Source: CALBTQ01 sp036743315 (GTDB lineage Bacteria > Lernaellota > Lernaellaia > Lernaellales > Lernaellaceae). From it: a stretch of 31,506 nt of DNA. The notes below the pieces were generated by a model, which saw only the letters and a program-made list of their open reading frames with translations, was not told the DNA's origin and did no database searches. The translations under genes and the position numbers were made by a program. Below are positions 1 through 7,624 of this stretch, one piece after another; the stretch's first letter is position 1; the number at the start of each line of letters is the position of its first letter. The stretch lies in assembly GCA_036743315.1 (NCBI GenBank), contig DAINPV010000007.1, positions 1 to 31,506 on the forward strand. Direction: 5' to 3'.

Positions 1-199
1 TGTCGTCGTCGCCGGTGTCGTCGTCGCCGGTGTCGTCGTCGCCGGTGTCGTCGTCATCGTCGTCATCGTCATCATCGATCAAGTCGTCGTCATCATCGTC
101 ATCGTCGTCGTCATCGTCGCCGCAATCGCAAGCAGCCGTAAAGCCTACGACCAGGAAACTGAAGACGAGCAGAAGCAGAAAGTATTTCGAAACGTTCAT
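1..199 (-). CDS. Poly-aspartate lipoprotein, N-terminal part only (runs off the window)
   Basis: Read on the minus strand from ATG at 199, with a strong ribosome binding site (AGGAGG, 7 nt upstream). It begins with a lysine-containing n-region and a hydrophobic core, then a lipobox FTAAC with Cys24 as the lipidation site. The mature protein starts CDCG, followed by about twelve Asp, Leu-Ile, about eleven more Asp, then repeated Asp-Asp-Asp-Thr-Gly units to the window edge. The folded domain lies outside the window, so the function is unknown. The second lipoprotein at 10772-11125 has the same FTAAC lipobox and also goes straight into Asp. The acidic run is inferred to be a flexible or export-signal tether. 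It lies 211 bp downstream of the NYN/LOTUS gene on the same strand. Confidence 0.8.
   Translation of the reverse strand, partial: MNVSKYFLLLLVFSFLVVGFTAACDCGDDDDDDDDDDDDLIDDDDDDDDDDTGDDDTGDDDTGDDD
2..55. repeat. 15-bp tandem repeat encoding Asp-Asp-Asp-Thr-Gly
   Basis: The unit gtcgtcgtcgccggt recurs with a 15-bp period (gccggt at 11, 26 and 41). On the minus strand it encodes DDDTG repeats in the lipoprotein tether. Such in-frame repeats can change copy number without breaking the frame. The array continues beyond the left edge. Confidence 0.85.
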
Positions 200-410
200 C
201 TGATATCCTCCTGTAGACAAAACAATACCGAACCTCACGAGACACTTACCATAGCTCCAGGCGGCTGGCAACCGTTTTTTATCAAGGCATATGCACCGGA
301 AGTTCCGTAATATCAAGTGCATAACTAGTTATAATTGAACGTGTTTTTGGTCGAAGGAAGGCTGCCGAAAACGAGGATATTCATACTGAATTATTTTGTA
401 TCCGGTATGT

Positions 411-1856
411 TTATGCTTCGGAGTCTTCCGGTTCGTCGCTCACCGCCTTGACGATTTTCTGCGCGTATTCCACCGCTTCGCTGCCCTGCAGAATGGTCGC
501 CAGAACCTCCGGCACCAGCGGCAGGTACTGACTGAAGTGCCGCACCAGGTGCTTGTCGATTTTTTCGAAAAGCGCCTCGATGCTGGTCAGGCCGTCGACG
601 ATCGACCGGCTGCGTTTCTTCCAGAAGGCCAGCTCGTCGGTGTCCACGAACTGAATCGTCCCCGCCCAGAACAGCAGTTTCTGAATGGCGTAGATCGTTT
701 TTTGCGTCAGCTCGAAACGCGGGAACTCGTTGGTCTCCTCCAGCGATTCGGCGTACGTCCCCAGCAGATGCTCTTCCAGATCGTACTGGCTCAGCGGCTT
801 GCCCGGTCCGTTGACCCGATAAATCTCGCGGATCAGCGGCCCGGAGATCGTGCGGTGATACAGGTAAATGCGCGGATACCACAGCGTGCGCAGGTAATCG
901 CTGCGCTTGATGTCCTCTTCGCGCTTGGCGAACGGCAGCGGCCCGCTCGGCTCGTTGGTGATCGTCAGCGTCGGCACGCTGCTCTGCCGCGGCTGCGCGA
1001 TCGTTGCGCGCACCGGCTCGAACTGCAGATCCTCTGCGTCGCTCTCCTCGTCCTCGGCCGGCATCTCGCCGCCGACCGGCCAGCGCGACAGCAGTCCCAC
1101 CTTCAAGTCGCGGTGCGCCCCTTCCTCGCTGACGCGCACCACGTCGTTGCACGCCTCCAGAAATTCACGGAAGGTGCCGAAGCCGTAGTTGGCCTCGTCG
1201 AAGGACGGCTCGATCTGGATCATCTGCCAGCGCAGCCAGCGGCCCACCGCCGGGCGATCGATGAACCGGTGCCGCTGCATCGCCTTGAGCAGCAGCTCTT
1301 TCGCCTCCTGGAAGTCCAGGTCGCCGACCGTCGCGCGCAGCTTCTTCGGGTCGTCCGTGGCGATCGTGCGGTAGAAACGGAACAAGTTGCAGGCCTTCAC
1401 CAAATGCTCGCTGGTGTGCTCGCGCGTGCCGATGCCCACCACCTTCTTGCCGTGCTCGCGCAGCTTGAGAATCAGCCCGGTGTAGTCCGAATCCGACGCC
1501 ACGATCACGTAGGTGTCGATGTGCGGATAACGGAATAATATCTCCATCGCGTCGGCCACCAACCGGATGTCGGCCGCGTTCTTGCGTTGCGTGCCGCGCG
1601 GGTAGATCTGAATCATATCGATGTTGTTGCCCAGCAGGTTGAAAACCACCGGGTTGACGTAATGCCAATTGGAATATGCTTTTTTAATCGCTACTTGGCC
1701 GACGTGTTCGGTTATGTAATCGAGAACTTTGTCCATCTGGAAGGGTTCGTCGCCGGCTTCCTCCACCGTCAGGCGCATATTTTCAAAATCGATAAATACC
1801 GCGGCGATTTCCTTGGTCGGATCGAATAAAGAGGGAGTCTGACTGTCATAGAACAT
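411..1856 (-). CDS. NYN (PIN-like) nuclease with OST-HTH/LOTUS domain
   Basis: 481 aa. Residues about 17-165 form a NYN/LabA-like PIN-fold nuclease domain. The acidic metal-binding set is visible: Asp23 in VFIDFEN, Asp96 in the NAADIRL segment, and Asp122/Asp124 in ASDSDYTG. Residues about 178-250 match the OST-HTH/LOTUS winged-helix fold, a presumed RNA-binding module that often follows NYN domains in bacteria. The C-terminal 230 residues are helical and not recognised. ATG at 1856 has AAGGAG 7 nt upstream and a clear promoter at 1932-1960. The family is thought to cut or process RNA, and the substrate here is unknown. Monocistronic or followed by the lipoprotein gene at 199. Confidence 0.85.
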   Translation of the reverse strand: MFYDSQTPSLFDPTKEIAAVFIDFENMRLTVEEAGDEPFQMDKVLDYITEHVGQVAIKKAYSNWHYVNPVVFNLLGNNIDMIQIYPRGTQRKNAADIRLVADAMEILFRYPHIDTYVIVASDSDYTGLILKLREHGKKVVGIGTREHTSEHLVKACNLFRFYRTIATDDPKKLRATVGDLDFQEAKELLLKAMQRHRFIDRPAVGRWLRWQMIQIEPSFDEANYGFGTFREFLEACNDVVRVSEEGAHRDLKVGLLSRWPVGGEMPAEDEESDAEDLQFEPVRATIAQPRQSSVPTLTITNEPSGPLPFAKREEDIKRSDYLRTLWYPRIYLYHRTISGPLIREIYRVNGPGKPLSQYDLEEHLLGTYAESLEETNEFPRFELTQKTIYAIQKLLFWAGTIQFVDTDELAFWKKRSRSIVDGLTSIEALFEKIDKHLVRHFSQYLPLVPEVLATILQGSEAVEYAQKIVKAVSDEPEDSEA

Positions 1857-1931
1857 TACAATAGCTCCTTATTTTTCTTGAAATTTAAAAAATCCAACTT
1901 CAAGAAAGTTTGTTAATTACAATTCGAAATT

Positions 1932-1960
1932 AATGTAAGGATTTCCATATTTTCTGTCAA
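1932..1960 (-). promoter_or_regulatory. Sigma70-type promoter of the NYN/LOTUS gene
   Basis: On the minus strand: TTGACA (1955-1960), a 17-bp spacer, TACATT (1932-1937). It predicts a 5' leader of about 70 nt before the ATG at 1856. The surrounding DNA (1860-1990) is AT-rich compared with the genes. Confidence 0.6.
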
Positions 1961-2429
1961 TAAAATTTTATTTTATGCGCATATTTTATACGCCGGGCGA
2001 TGACGGGGTTGCTCGTTAGGGCATGGCCGTGAAGTTACGGAAAGCACACCTTTGGCTTCGCTAAAAGTGTGGCGCACGGACAATGATGTCCTTTCCGTGT
2101 GTCATAATTTTCGCTCCTGGCGAATGCTGTGTTCGCAAATGATCGAACGTGGTTTGAAAACGACATGCCCCTGGTTTTTTTCGCCTGGGGCTCACGCCCC
2201 AGGCTACCCTCTGCCGCCCCGTTGGGGCTACCTATTCAATCTGTTTTGCGAAAACTGGGATTGTTTGTTCTAAAGCCTCGTCAGAAGCGATAGATTTGTA
2301 GCCCGGGGCGTGAGCCCCGGGAAAAAGAACCCATTTCCCCCCAAGCCCCGCAGGAGCGGCAGACCTCATCCCTCCCGTATCTTGCTCGCCCGGCAGGGCG
2401 TCACCCCATATTTTGTAAGGGTATTTTTC
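1961..2429. other. Gene-free stretch between the NYN gene and lexA
   Basis: No credible ORF. The left part is AT-rich promoter DNA. From about 2085 it is a repeat element shared with 8995-9240, ending in a REPIN-like hairpin pair. Nothing else recognised. Confidence 0.7.
2085..2364. repeat. REPIN-like element, copy 1 (two inverted REP hairpins plus leader)
   Basis: A forward REP hairpin at 2183-2204 (GCCTGGGGC, loop TCAC, GCCCCAGGC) is followed by ctaccctctgccgcccc. About 95 bp later comes an inverted REP hairpin at 2302-2321 (CCCGGGGC, loop GTGA, GCCCCGGG), ending in gcggcagac at 2364. The spacer and the 100 bp before the first hairpin resemble 8995-9240, so the mobile or duplicated unit is longer than the hairpins. 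The same REP sequence makes up the array at 16204-18115, where the RAYT transposase sits. Confidence 0.8.
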
Positions 2430-2472
2430 TTGACGAACACGGCCAATGTTCGGTATCATTATGCCGAACATT
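2430..2472 (+). promoter_or_regulatory. lexA promoter overlapped by a perfect inverted repeat (putative LexA operator)
   Basis: TTGACG (2430-2435), 18-bp spacer, TATCAT (2454-2459). A perfect inverted repeat spans the -10: AATGTTCGG (2445-2453) and CCGAACATT (2464-2472), separated by 10 bp that contain the -10 hexamer. Bound repressor would block RNA polymerase, as expected for LexA autoregulation. The half-site differs from the E. coli (CTGT-N8-ACAG) and Bacillus (GAAC-N4-GTTC) boxes, so this may be the SOS box of the lineage. The role is inferred from position. Confidence 0.65.
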
Positions 2473-2490
2473 GACGAGGAAGGAACGACG

Positions 2491-3129
2491 ATGAGCACCC
2501 GGACGTTGAGCCCCCGCCAGCAAGAGGTTTTGCGGGTGATCGGCGCGTGGGTCGACCGCCACGGCCGGCCGCCGACGGTGCGCGAGATCGCCGAAACGCT
2601 GGGCGTGTCCTCCACGGCGACGGTGGTGCAACATCTGCGCGCGCTGGAAAACAAAGGCTACCTGGCCCGCGAGCGCTACCGCCACCGCGACCTGCGCCCG
2701 CACGAGCCGCTGCGCCGGCCGCCGCGCGCCTTCGAGACCGAGATCGTCCAGGTGCCGCTGGTGGGCGTGATCGTCGCGGGCCGGCCGCTCGAATCGGTCG
2801 AGGTGCTCGGCGACGAGGAACTGGTCGACATCCCGGCGTCCTATCTGTCCACCGGCGAACACTTCGCGCTGCGCGTGCGCGGCGAATCGATGATCGACGA
2901 CGGCATCTGCGACGGCGACGTGATTCTCGTGCGCCGGCAGGATCAGGCGCAGGCGGGGCAGACGGTCGTGGCCCTGGTCGAGGGCGAGGCCACGGTCAAA
3001 CGGCTCTACTTCCACGGCGCGCAGGCCGAACTGCGCCCGGCGAACCGGACGATGGAGCCGATCTTCGTCCCGCGCGATCAACTGACCATCCAAGGCGTGG
3101 TCATCAGTCTTTTGCGGAGGTACCGATGA
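2491..3129 (+). CDS. lexA: LexA SOS repressor/protease
   Basis: 212 aa from ATG 2491, preceded by gaggaagga. An N-terminal winged helix (residues 1-70) starts LSPRQQEVLRVI with REIAETLGVSS as the recognition region. The C-terminal S24 autoprotease domain has the scissile Ala96-Gly97 (VAGRP), the nucleophile Ser133 in GESMIDDGI and the general base Lys170 in ATVKRLYF. All catalytic elements are present and the length is normal. LexA represses DNA-damage genes until RecA filaments trigger self-cleavage. An in-frame ATG at 2461 lies inside the operator and has no ribosome site, so 2491 is preferred. The next ORF overlaps the stop codon. Confidence 0.96.
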   Translation: MSTRTLSPRQQEVLRVIGAWVDRHGRPPTVREIAETLGVSSTATVVQHLRALENKGYLARERYRHRDLRPHEPLRRPPRAFETEIVQVPLVGVIVAGRPLESVEVLGDEELVDIPASYLSTGEHFALRVRGESMIDDGICDGDVILVRRQDQAQAGQTVVALVEGEATVKRLYFHGAQAELRPANRTMEPIFVPRDQLTIQGVVISLLRRYR

Positions 3130-3389
3130 GCGGTCGGGCGTCAGGCATGGACGCAGGCGATAAAAGCAGGGGCTTCGTCCCGCATGGCGAAGCCGCCGAA
3201 AAGAATCCGGCGAGAGGCGCGATGGGCGTCGCGGGCGAGGTCGATTCCCCCCACACCAACCATCGATTTCGTTCGCCCGCCCCCGCGCTTGCGCGCCTGC
3301 GCTGGTGGCGCCGGCCCTTCTGCCAGGGGCCGTGCACGCTGGGCCCCTCGTTCGCCGGTTTGTGCGGCCGCTGCGCGCGCCAGGGATAA
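3126..3389 (+). CDS. Small Cys-rich protein translationally coupled to lexA (possible)
   Basis: 87 aa. Its ATG at 3126 overlaps the lexA stop in an ATGA arrangement, and aggtaccg at the lexA end could act as a weak ribosome site. The C-terminus is basic and aromatic (RLRWWRRP) and carries four cysteines as CQGPC and CGRC, ten residues apart, a plausible zinc knuckle. The N-terminal 50 residues are low in structure. I recognise no family. The coupling suggests co-expression with LexA, but the ORF could be a chance reading in GC-rich DNA. A palindromic repeat begins 7 bp after the stop. Confidence 0.45.
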   Translation: MSGRASGMDAGDKSRGFVPHGEAAEKNPARGAMGVAGEVDSPHTNHRFRSPAPALARLRWWRRPFCQGPCTLGPSFAGLCGRCARQG

Positions 3390-3395
3390 TCACGA

Positions 3396-3412
3396 CCAGG
3401 AATAATTCCTGG
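3396..3412. repeat. Palindromic repeat family 'AATTATT', copy 1
   Basis: CCAGGAATAATTCCTGG, a 17-nt palindrome with one unpaired central base. About 40 bp to its right resemble, in reverse complement, the sequence beside the two copies at 12530-12546 and 12662-12678. It sits just after a stop codon, as the third copy sits on one. Confidence 0.7.
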
Positions 3413-3670
3413 ACCGATGTTTCATTCATTGTGTGGGACTTCGGCCGGCGCTGATGCGCGCGGAAGACGGTGCGCCGGATCCCGCATTGAGTATGGAATG
3501 ATAAAGAGGCATTTTTTGTCATGCCCGCGTAGGCGGGCATCCAGGATTGAAAATACCTTTCCTGACCTTTTTGAAAAAGGAAAGCCACGCTTCGCGCGGC
3601 GTTAAAGGAGTCCTGGATCCTCGGGTCGAGCCCGAGGATGACGAAAAGAACGGTCCTTTTCGCATTAAAA
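3413..3670. repeat. Palindromic repeat family 'CCTCGGG', copy A, in a gene-free stretch
   Basis: Two hairpins are visible: ATGCCCGC-gtag-GCGGGCAT (3521-3540) and ATCCTCGGG-tcgag-CCCGAGGAT (3617-3639). The roughly 75 bp between them contain ttcctgacctttttgaa and an aaggagtcctgg segment. The same order recurs inverted at 12241-12365. No credible ORF in this stretch. Confidence 0.75.
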
Positions 3671-3696
3671 AACCGCCCTCATGGCTGAGGGCGGTT
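3665..3696 (-). terminator. Rho-independent terminator of the truA/FHA operon
   Basis: On the minus strand an 11-bp perfect stem (AACCGCCCTCA, loop GCCA, TGAGGGCGGTT; 3696 down to 3671) runs directly into a T tract. It lies 22 bp beyond the stop of the FHA gene. Confidence 0.92.
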
Positions 3697-3718
3697 CGGT
3701 GCTTGTTGTCGGTTGGGG

Positions 3719-4969
3719 TTAGATCAACTTGACCTGCAACCGGATGTCGCCGATGCGGATCTGATCGCCGTTTTCCAGGAAGGTCTTTTTGATCTTCTTG
3801 CCGTTGACCAGCGTGCCCAGTTTGCTGCTGGTGTCTTTGAGCATGTACTTGCCCTTGCGGTCGACCTTGATCCACGCGTGCTTGGGTTCGATGGTCGGGT
3901 AGGGCAGGTAGACGTCGCACAGTTCGCTGGAACCGATCAGCGTTTTCGCCCCGCCCAGCACCAGTTCGTGGATTTTTTCTTTGCCGTCGGCCAGGCGCTC
4001 GATTACGCAGGGGTTGATCGTCGCGCTGATCAGGCTCTGGCGTTTGTGGCTCAGAAAAAAGGCTTCCTCGGTTTCGTCCTCGTAGATCTCCTCGACCTCG
4101 GTGAGGATCTCTTCGTTGTCGGCGACCGCGTCCTCGCCGAGTTCCTCTTCCTCGAGGATCTCGCCCTCGGCGGTCAATTCGGCGTCGGGTTCGTAGACCT
4201 CTTCCTCGGGCTCGTAAATTTCCTCTTCCGGTTCCGGCCCGGTCAGTTCGTCGGCGTGGTTTTCGACCACCTGCTCGGCGAAGTCGGGCATTTCGGCCAG
4301 TTCCAACGACTCGATCTGCTCGCCCACTTTACCGATTTCGCCGTCGAGCGCGTTGATTTCCGCTTCGGCTTCTTCCAGCCCCCGCTTGATTTTTTCGGTC
4401 AGCTCGTCGTATTCGGCAGGATTGTCCTCGAATTCGCCGATTTCCAGGCGCAACTCCAGTTCTTCTTTTTCGTCCTTGAATTTGGTCAGGCTGTCGGAAA
4501 TTTCATTGCGTTGGGCGGTCAGCGCGTCGGAGTGCTTCGCCAGTTCCTGTTTGCGCTGTTCCTGCACCTGCCGCCACTCGCTCTGCAGCGCTTCGAGTTC
4601 GTCGGCGTATTTCTCCAGGATCTTTTCGCGCAACTGATCTTCGCTCTGTTGCGCTTTCTCCGCGGCCAGGCGCGCTTCCTCGGCGGCCCGCTCGGCGGCC
4701 TCCCGCGCTTCTTCGGCGGCCCGCTCGGCGGCCAGACGCGCCTCTTCGGCCGCTTTCTCGGCGGCGAGGCGTTCTTCTTCCGCGCGGATCTGCGCTTCGA
4801 GGTCGGCCAGCTTGGCCATGTTTTCGTCGATCTTTTCGTCGAGCTCACCGCGCAGCTTTTCGTACAATTGCGGCTTGACCTTGTCCTTGCGTTCCTCGAG
4901 TTTCTGCAAACGTTCGGCCAGAACGTCTTTTTCGCTGAGCAGGACGTCGCGCTCTTCATACAGACTCAT
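3719..4969 (-). CDS. Coiled-coil protein with C-terminal FHA domain
   Basis: 416 aa; ATG at 4969 with AGGAGG upstream. Residues 1-225 are charged coiled coil, including four 11-residue repeats at 68-111 (LAAEKAAEEAR type). Residues about 235-305 are very acidic, with EPEEE(I/V)YEP repeats. Residues about 312-416 are an FHA fold: TLIGSSELCDVYLP, then IEPKHAWIKV, then SKLGTLVNGKKI and GDQIRIGDIRLQV. FHA domains bind phosphothreonine, but the usual Arg of the GR motif is Ser here and the Ser of SxxH is Glu, so phosphopeptide binding is doubtful. No signal peptide or membrane segment. It is the last gene of the operon and may be a cytoplasmic scaffold. Confidence 0.85.
   Translation of the reverse strand: MSLYEERDVLLSEKDVLAERLQKLEERKDKVKPQLYEKLRGELDEKIDENMAKLADLEAQIRAEEERLAAEKAAEEARLAAERAAEEAREAAERAAEEARLAAEKAQQSEDQLREKILEKYADELEALQSEWRQVQEQRKQELAKHSDALTAQRNEISDSLTKFKDEKEELELRLEIGEFEDNPAEYDELTEKIKRGLEEAEAEINALDGEIGKVGEQIESLELAEMPDFAEQVVENHADELTGPEPEEEIYEPEEEVYEPDAELTAEGEILEEEELGEDAVADNEEILTEVEEIYEDETEEAFFLSHKRQSLISATINPCVIERLADGKEKIHELVLGGAKTLIGSSELCDVYLPYPTIEPKHAWIKVDRKGKYMLKDTSSKLGTLVNGKKIKKTFLENGDQIRIGDIRLQVKLI
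4637..4768. repeat. 33-bp in-frame repeats encoding hendecads in the FHA protein
   Basis: Four successive 11-residue units, (L/E)AAE(K/R)AAEEAR with the last one diverging. An 11-residue period favours a nearly straight or right-handed coiled coil. The DNA copies are similar but not identical. Confidence 0.7.
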
Positions 4970-5008
4970 CGAATCCTCCTGGATGCGCCTTCTCGGTAAA
5001 CCGACACA

Positions 5009-5857
5009 TTAGATTACGATTTCATCGGCGTCAAACTCGACCCCCACAAACGTCAAGCCGTGCGCCGGCGCCGTCGGACCGGCCAGCCGGCGATCGCGCG
5101 CGGCCAGCGCCCGCGCGAAATCCTCGGGCGTCATCTTGCCGCGTCCCACCTCGACCAGCGTGCCGATGATCGAACGCACTTGATGTTTCAGAAACGCATT
5201 CCCGGTGATGGTGACGACCATCAAGCCTGCTTCCGGAGCGCCGGCGTACGGCCCGTTTTCGCCCCAGGGTCGGGCTTCGCTTACACCGGCAGAAGCAATG
5301 TCGGCGCGGTAAATGGTTCGCACCGCGTGGTTCGCCTCGCAGTCGGCGGCCCGGAACGTGGTGAAATCATGTTCCCCCACCAGCGCGGACATCGCTTCGC
5401 GAACAGCATTAATATCAAGTTTGTCGGCAAGATGCCAGCACCAACGATGCAAAAATACGCTTCCCTGCGGCCGGTTGAGCAACGCGTACCGGTAGGTGCG
5501 GCGCCGTGCGGCGAAACGGGCCGAAAAGCCCGCCGGCGCACGCTGCACCGCCGTCACCGCGATGTCGGCCGGCGACACGGCGTCCCAGGCTTTGCGCAGT
5601 TGCGCCGGGTCGAAATCCCACGGCAGCGTGAAGTCGGCCGGCATGTCCAGCGCATGCACGCCCGCGTCGGTGCGCCCGCAGGCGCGCAACCGCACCGGCA
5701 GGCCGGCGACCCGCGCGAAGCTCTCTTCCAGCGTTTGTTGCAGGGTACGCGCGTTGGGTTGGTATTGCCAACCGGCGTAGTGGCTGCCGTCGTAGGCGAA
5801 ATGGGCTAGATAGGTGCGGTCGTCGTCGGTCGGTTGTTTGAGCGGCTTAGAACTCAA
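5009..5857 (-). CDS. truA: tRNA pseudouridine(38-40) synthase TruA
   Basis: 282 aa. Catalytic Asp64 sits in the family signature CGRTDAGVHA (residues 60-69). Other TruA segments are AYDGSHYAGWQ, RRRTYRYAL, FTTFRAA and NAFLKHQVRSIIGTLVEVG. The enzyme isomerises uridines 38-40 in the tRNA anticodon arm. No ATG is available before the conserved N-terminus. The best start is TTG at 5857, which overlaps the stop of the upstream barrel gene by 11 bp, consistent with translational coupling. Length is typical. A 39-bp gap separates it from the FHA gene. Confidence 0.94.
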   Translation of the reverse strand: MSSKPLKQPTDDDRTYLAHFAYDGSHYAGWQYQPNARTLQQTLEESFARVAGLPVRLRACGRTDAGVHALDMPADFTLPWDFDPAQLRKAWDAVSPADIAVTAVQRAPAGFSARFAARRRTYRYALLNRPQGSVFLHRWCWHLADKLDINAVREAMSALVGEHDFTTFRAADCEANHAVRTIYRADIASAGVSEARPWGENGPYAGAPEAGLMVVTITGNAFLKHQVRSIIGTLVEVGRGKMTPEDFARALAARDRRLAGPTAPAHGLTFVGVEFDADEIVI

Positions 5858-6521
5858 ACATCAACCCCAGGGAGTGGAACTGGCTGCCCAGGTCGACGAT
5901 CTCGTCCGCGTCGAAGTTGTTCAACGACGTGTAGCGGTACTCGTAAAAGATGTACGTGTTGTTGATGCCCCACGCCGATTCCAGCGCGCCGCTGGCCCGC
6001 CGTTCGAGGTTGTCCAGCAGAATCATCAGCCCGCCGTAGCCGATCGCGCCGTAGTTGTAGCCGCGCCGCTTCCACGAGCTTTCCATCCGCTCTTCCATCC
6101 AGTAGCTGATAATGCCCGCGCCGCCGATGTAGGGAACGATCGGCTGGTCGAGCCAGAACTTGAAACGATAGGCCAGGCCCAGGCCGCCCGGGGCCATGTG
6201 CAGCTTGTACCATTCGTCGGTCTTGGTTTTTTCCTGCGGCGAAATGCCGCGCCCTTCGCTGAAGCCGTAGCCGATGTGCCCCACCAACTCGAGGTCGGCG
6301 ATCAGTTTCAGGCCCGCGTTCATGTTGTAAAACACCATGCCCCGGTCGCCGTAGATGTCCGCGAAAGCTTCCTCGTTGAAGAACATCAGACCCGCGTGGA
6401 TGCTCCAGGTGCCCCACTGCGGGCTTTCCTGCCAGTGAATGTCCTGCGTACTTTCGGCCCGCGCCAAGCTGCCGCCGCACAAAATCGTCAACAGGGCCAG
6501 GGCGACAACGAGTCTCTTCAT
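5847..6521 (-). CDS. Outer-membrane beta-barrel-like protein
   Basis: 224 aa with a signal peptide ending near ARA-ES (about residue 22). The rest is rich in alternating aromatic/Gly strands (WSIHAGLMFFNEE, GHIGYGFSEG, IGYGGLMILL, YIFYEYRYTSL) and ends in Phe (SLGLMFEF), as expected for a barrel with a C-terminal insertion signal. The size fits an 8-stranded OmpW/OmpA-like barrel. The ATG at 6521 overlaps the previous stop as ATGA, with GAGGAGG upstream. No specific family is assigned. It could be a porin-like or structural outer-membrane protein. Confidence 0.7.
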   Translation of the reverse strand: MKRLVVALALLTILCGGSLARAESTQDIHWQESPQWGTWSIHAGLMFFNEEAFADIYGDRGMVFYNMNAGLKLIADLELVGHIGYGFSEGRGISPQEKTKTDEWYKLHMAPGGLGLAYRFKFWLDQPIVPYIGGAGIISYWMEERMESSWKRRGYNYGAIGYGGLMILLDNLERRASGALESAWGINNTYIFYEYRYTSLNNFDADEIVDLGSQFHSLGLMFEF

Positions 6522-7579
6522 TTGGCCTCCTCATGGCGGCGGCGCCGCACTGCCAGCCAGGCCAGGCCCAGCAAGGTGATCATCGACAACGAAACGCTTC
6601 CCGGGAACCGCACTTCCCACCGCGCGGCGATCGCCGCCGGCAACAGCGCGGCGCGCACGGTCGCGCGGGCCGTCGGATGTTCGGCGATCCACGCCGCCAG
6701 CGGCGGGCTGGCCGCGTAGTAGGCGCGCACGAACAGCCGGCCCGGCGCCGATTGCAGCAACACGCGGTCGCGCAGTTCGCGCAGGTTGCGCACCAGGCGG
6801 TGATCGTAGCTGCCGTAGGCGGCGGTGGCGATGAAGCAATTGCCCTCGTCGCCCTGCAGTTCGCTGTAGCCCACCGTGTCGGTCGGCGTGGCCGACGACT
6901 CGGCCGACAGCGGGCTTTCCGAGCCGCTGGCGTCCACCGCGCTTACCCGGACGAAGTAGGTCGTTTCGTTGGTCAGACCCGACAGGGCGAGTTCGGTCGC
7001 CAGATCCGCGTCGAGCGGACTGACGCCCTCGGAGGCTTCCACGCCGTCGTAGTCGGAGGCGTCCACGCCGCTGTGTGCGGCGTAATAGACCAGGTAGTAT
7101 TCGATGTCCGGATCCTCGTGCGCGTCCCAGGTGACGAAAATCTTCCGGTCGCCGCGACGCGCCAGTACGCCGGTGACCTGATCGGGCGGCGAGTCCAACT
7201 TGATCGTCGTGGTCGCGTAGTCCGTTTCGGTGCCCGAGGTGGCGATGACGTAAATCGTGTAGTCGCCGTCGCCGTCTTCCAGGTCGTTGTCGGCCGAGAT
7301 CGTCGAAGTGCCGGTCGTCGTGCCCGCGAACGAGCCTGAACCGTCCGAGGCGGCGATCGATTCGCCGCTGCCCTCGGTGCCGTCGCCGCCGACTTCCACC
7401 GAGTATGTGCCCGAACCGTCGGCTTCGATGCGCCAGCCGATCTTGGCCGTTTCCCCTTCGGCGATTACGCCGTCGGACGGCGAGACGGCCAGGATTTCGA
7501 CCGATAGTTCCGCGTTCGCGACGCCGGCGAAGGCCAGCACCGCCAGGGCGGCGAACAATAGGGCCAGCTTTTTGGCCAT
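6518..7579 (-). CDS. Exported fibronectin-III protein with CFI-box C-terminal region
   Basis: 353 aa from ATG 7579 (AGGAG 8 nt upstream; an upstream in-frame Met at 7600 has no ribosome site). A signal peptide is cleaved near ANA-EL. Residues about 24-125 form an Ig-like beta region. Residues about 126-230 are fibronectin type III-like (PPDQVTGVLARRGDRKIFVTW, then TNETTYFVRVSAVD). The signature CFIATAAYGS begins at Cys248 and is followed by VRNLRELRDRVL, the conserved CFI-box region seen at the C-terminus of many exported proteins of Deltaproteobacteria and relatives. A final hydrophobic helix ends RRRRHEEAK, suggesting membrane anchoring. It is the first gene of the operon with the barrel gene. 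Confidence 0.8.
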   Translation of the reverse strand: MAKKLALLFAALAVLAFAGVANAELSVEILAVSPSDGVIAEGETAKIGWRIEADGSGTYSVEVGGDGTEGSGESIAASDGSGSFAGTTTGTSTISADNDLEDGDGDYTIYVIATSGTETDYATTTIKLDSPPDQVTGVLARRGDRKIFVTWDAHEDPDIEYYLVYYAAHSGVDASDYDGVEASEGVSPLDADLATELALSGLTNETTYFVRVSAVDASGSESPLSAESSATPTDTVGYSELQGDEGNCFIATAAYGSYDHRLVRNLRELRDRVLLQSAPGRLFVRAYYAASPPLAAWIAEHPTARATVRAALLPAAIAARWEVRFPGSVSLSMITLLGLAWLAVRRRRHEEAK

Positions 7580-7624
7580 CGTCAAGTCTCCTAAATACAC
7601 CAGTCTTGGCTGTTTATCCGCAGT

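Noticed and set aside
15..203. Plus-strand ORF encoding a poly-serine protein
   Set aside because: It is the antisense of the poly-Asp lipoprotein, which has a signal peptide, lipobox and a strong ribosome site.
321..332. 12-bp palindrome ATAACTAGTTAT
   Set aside because: Too short and isolated to call an operator.
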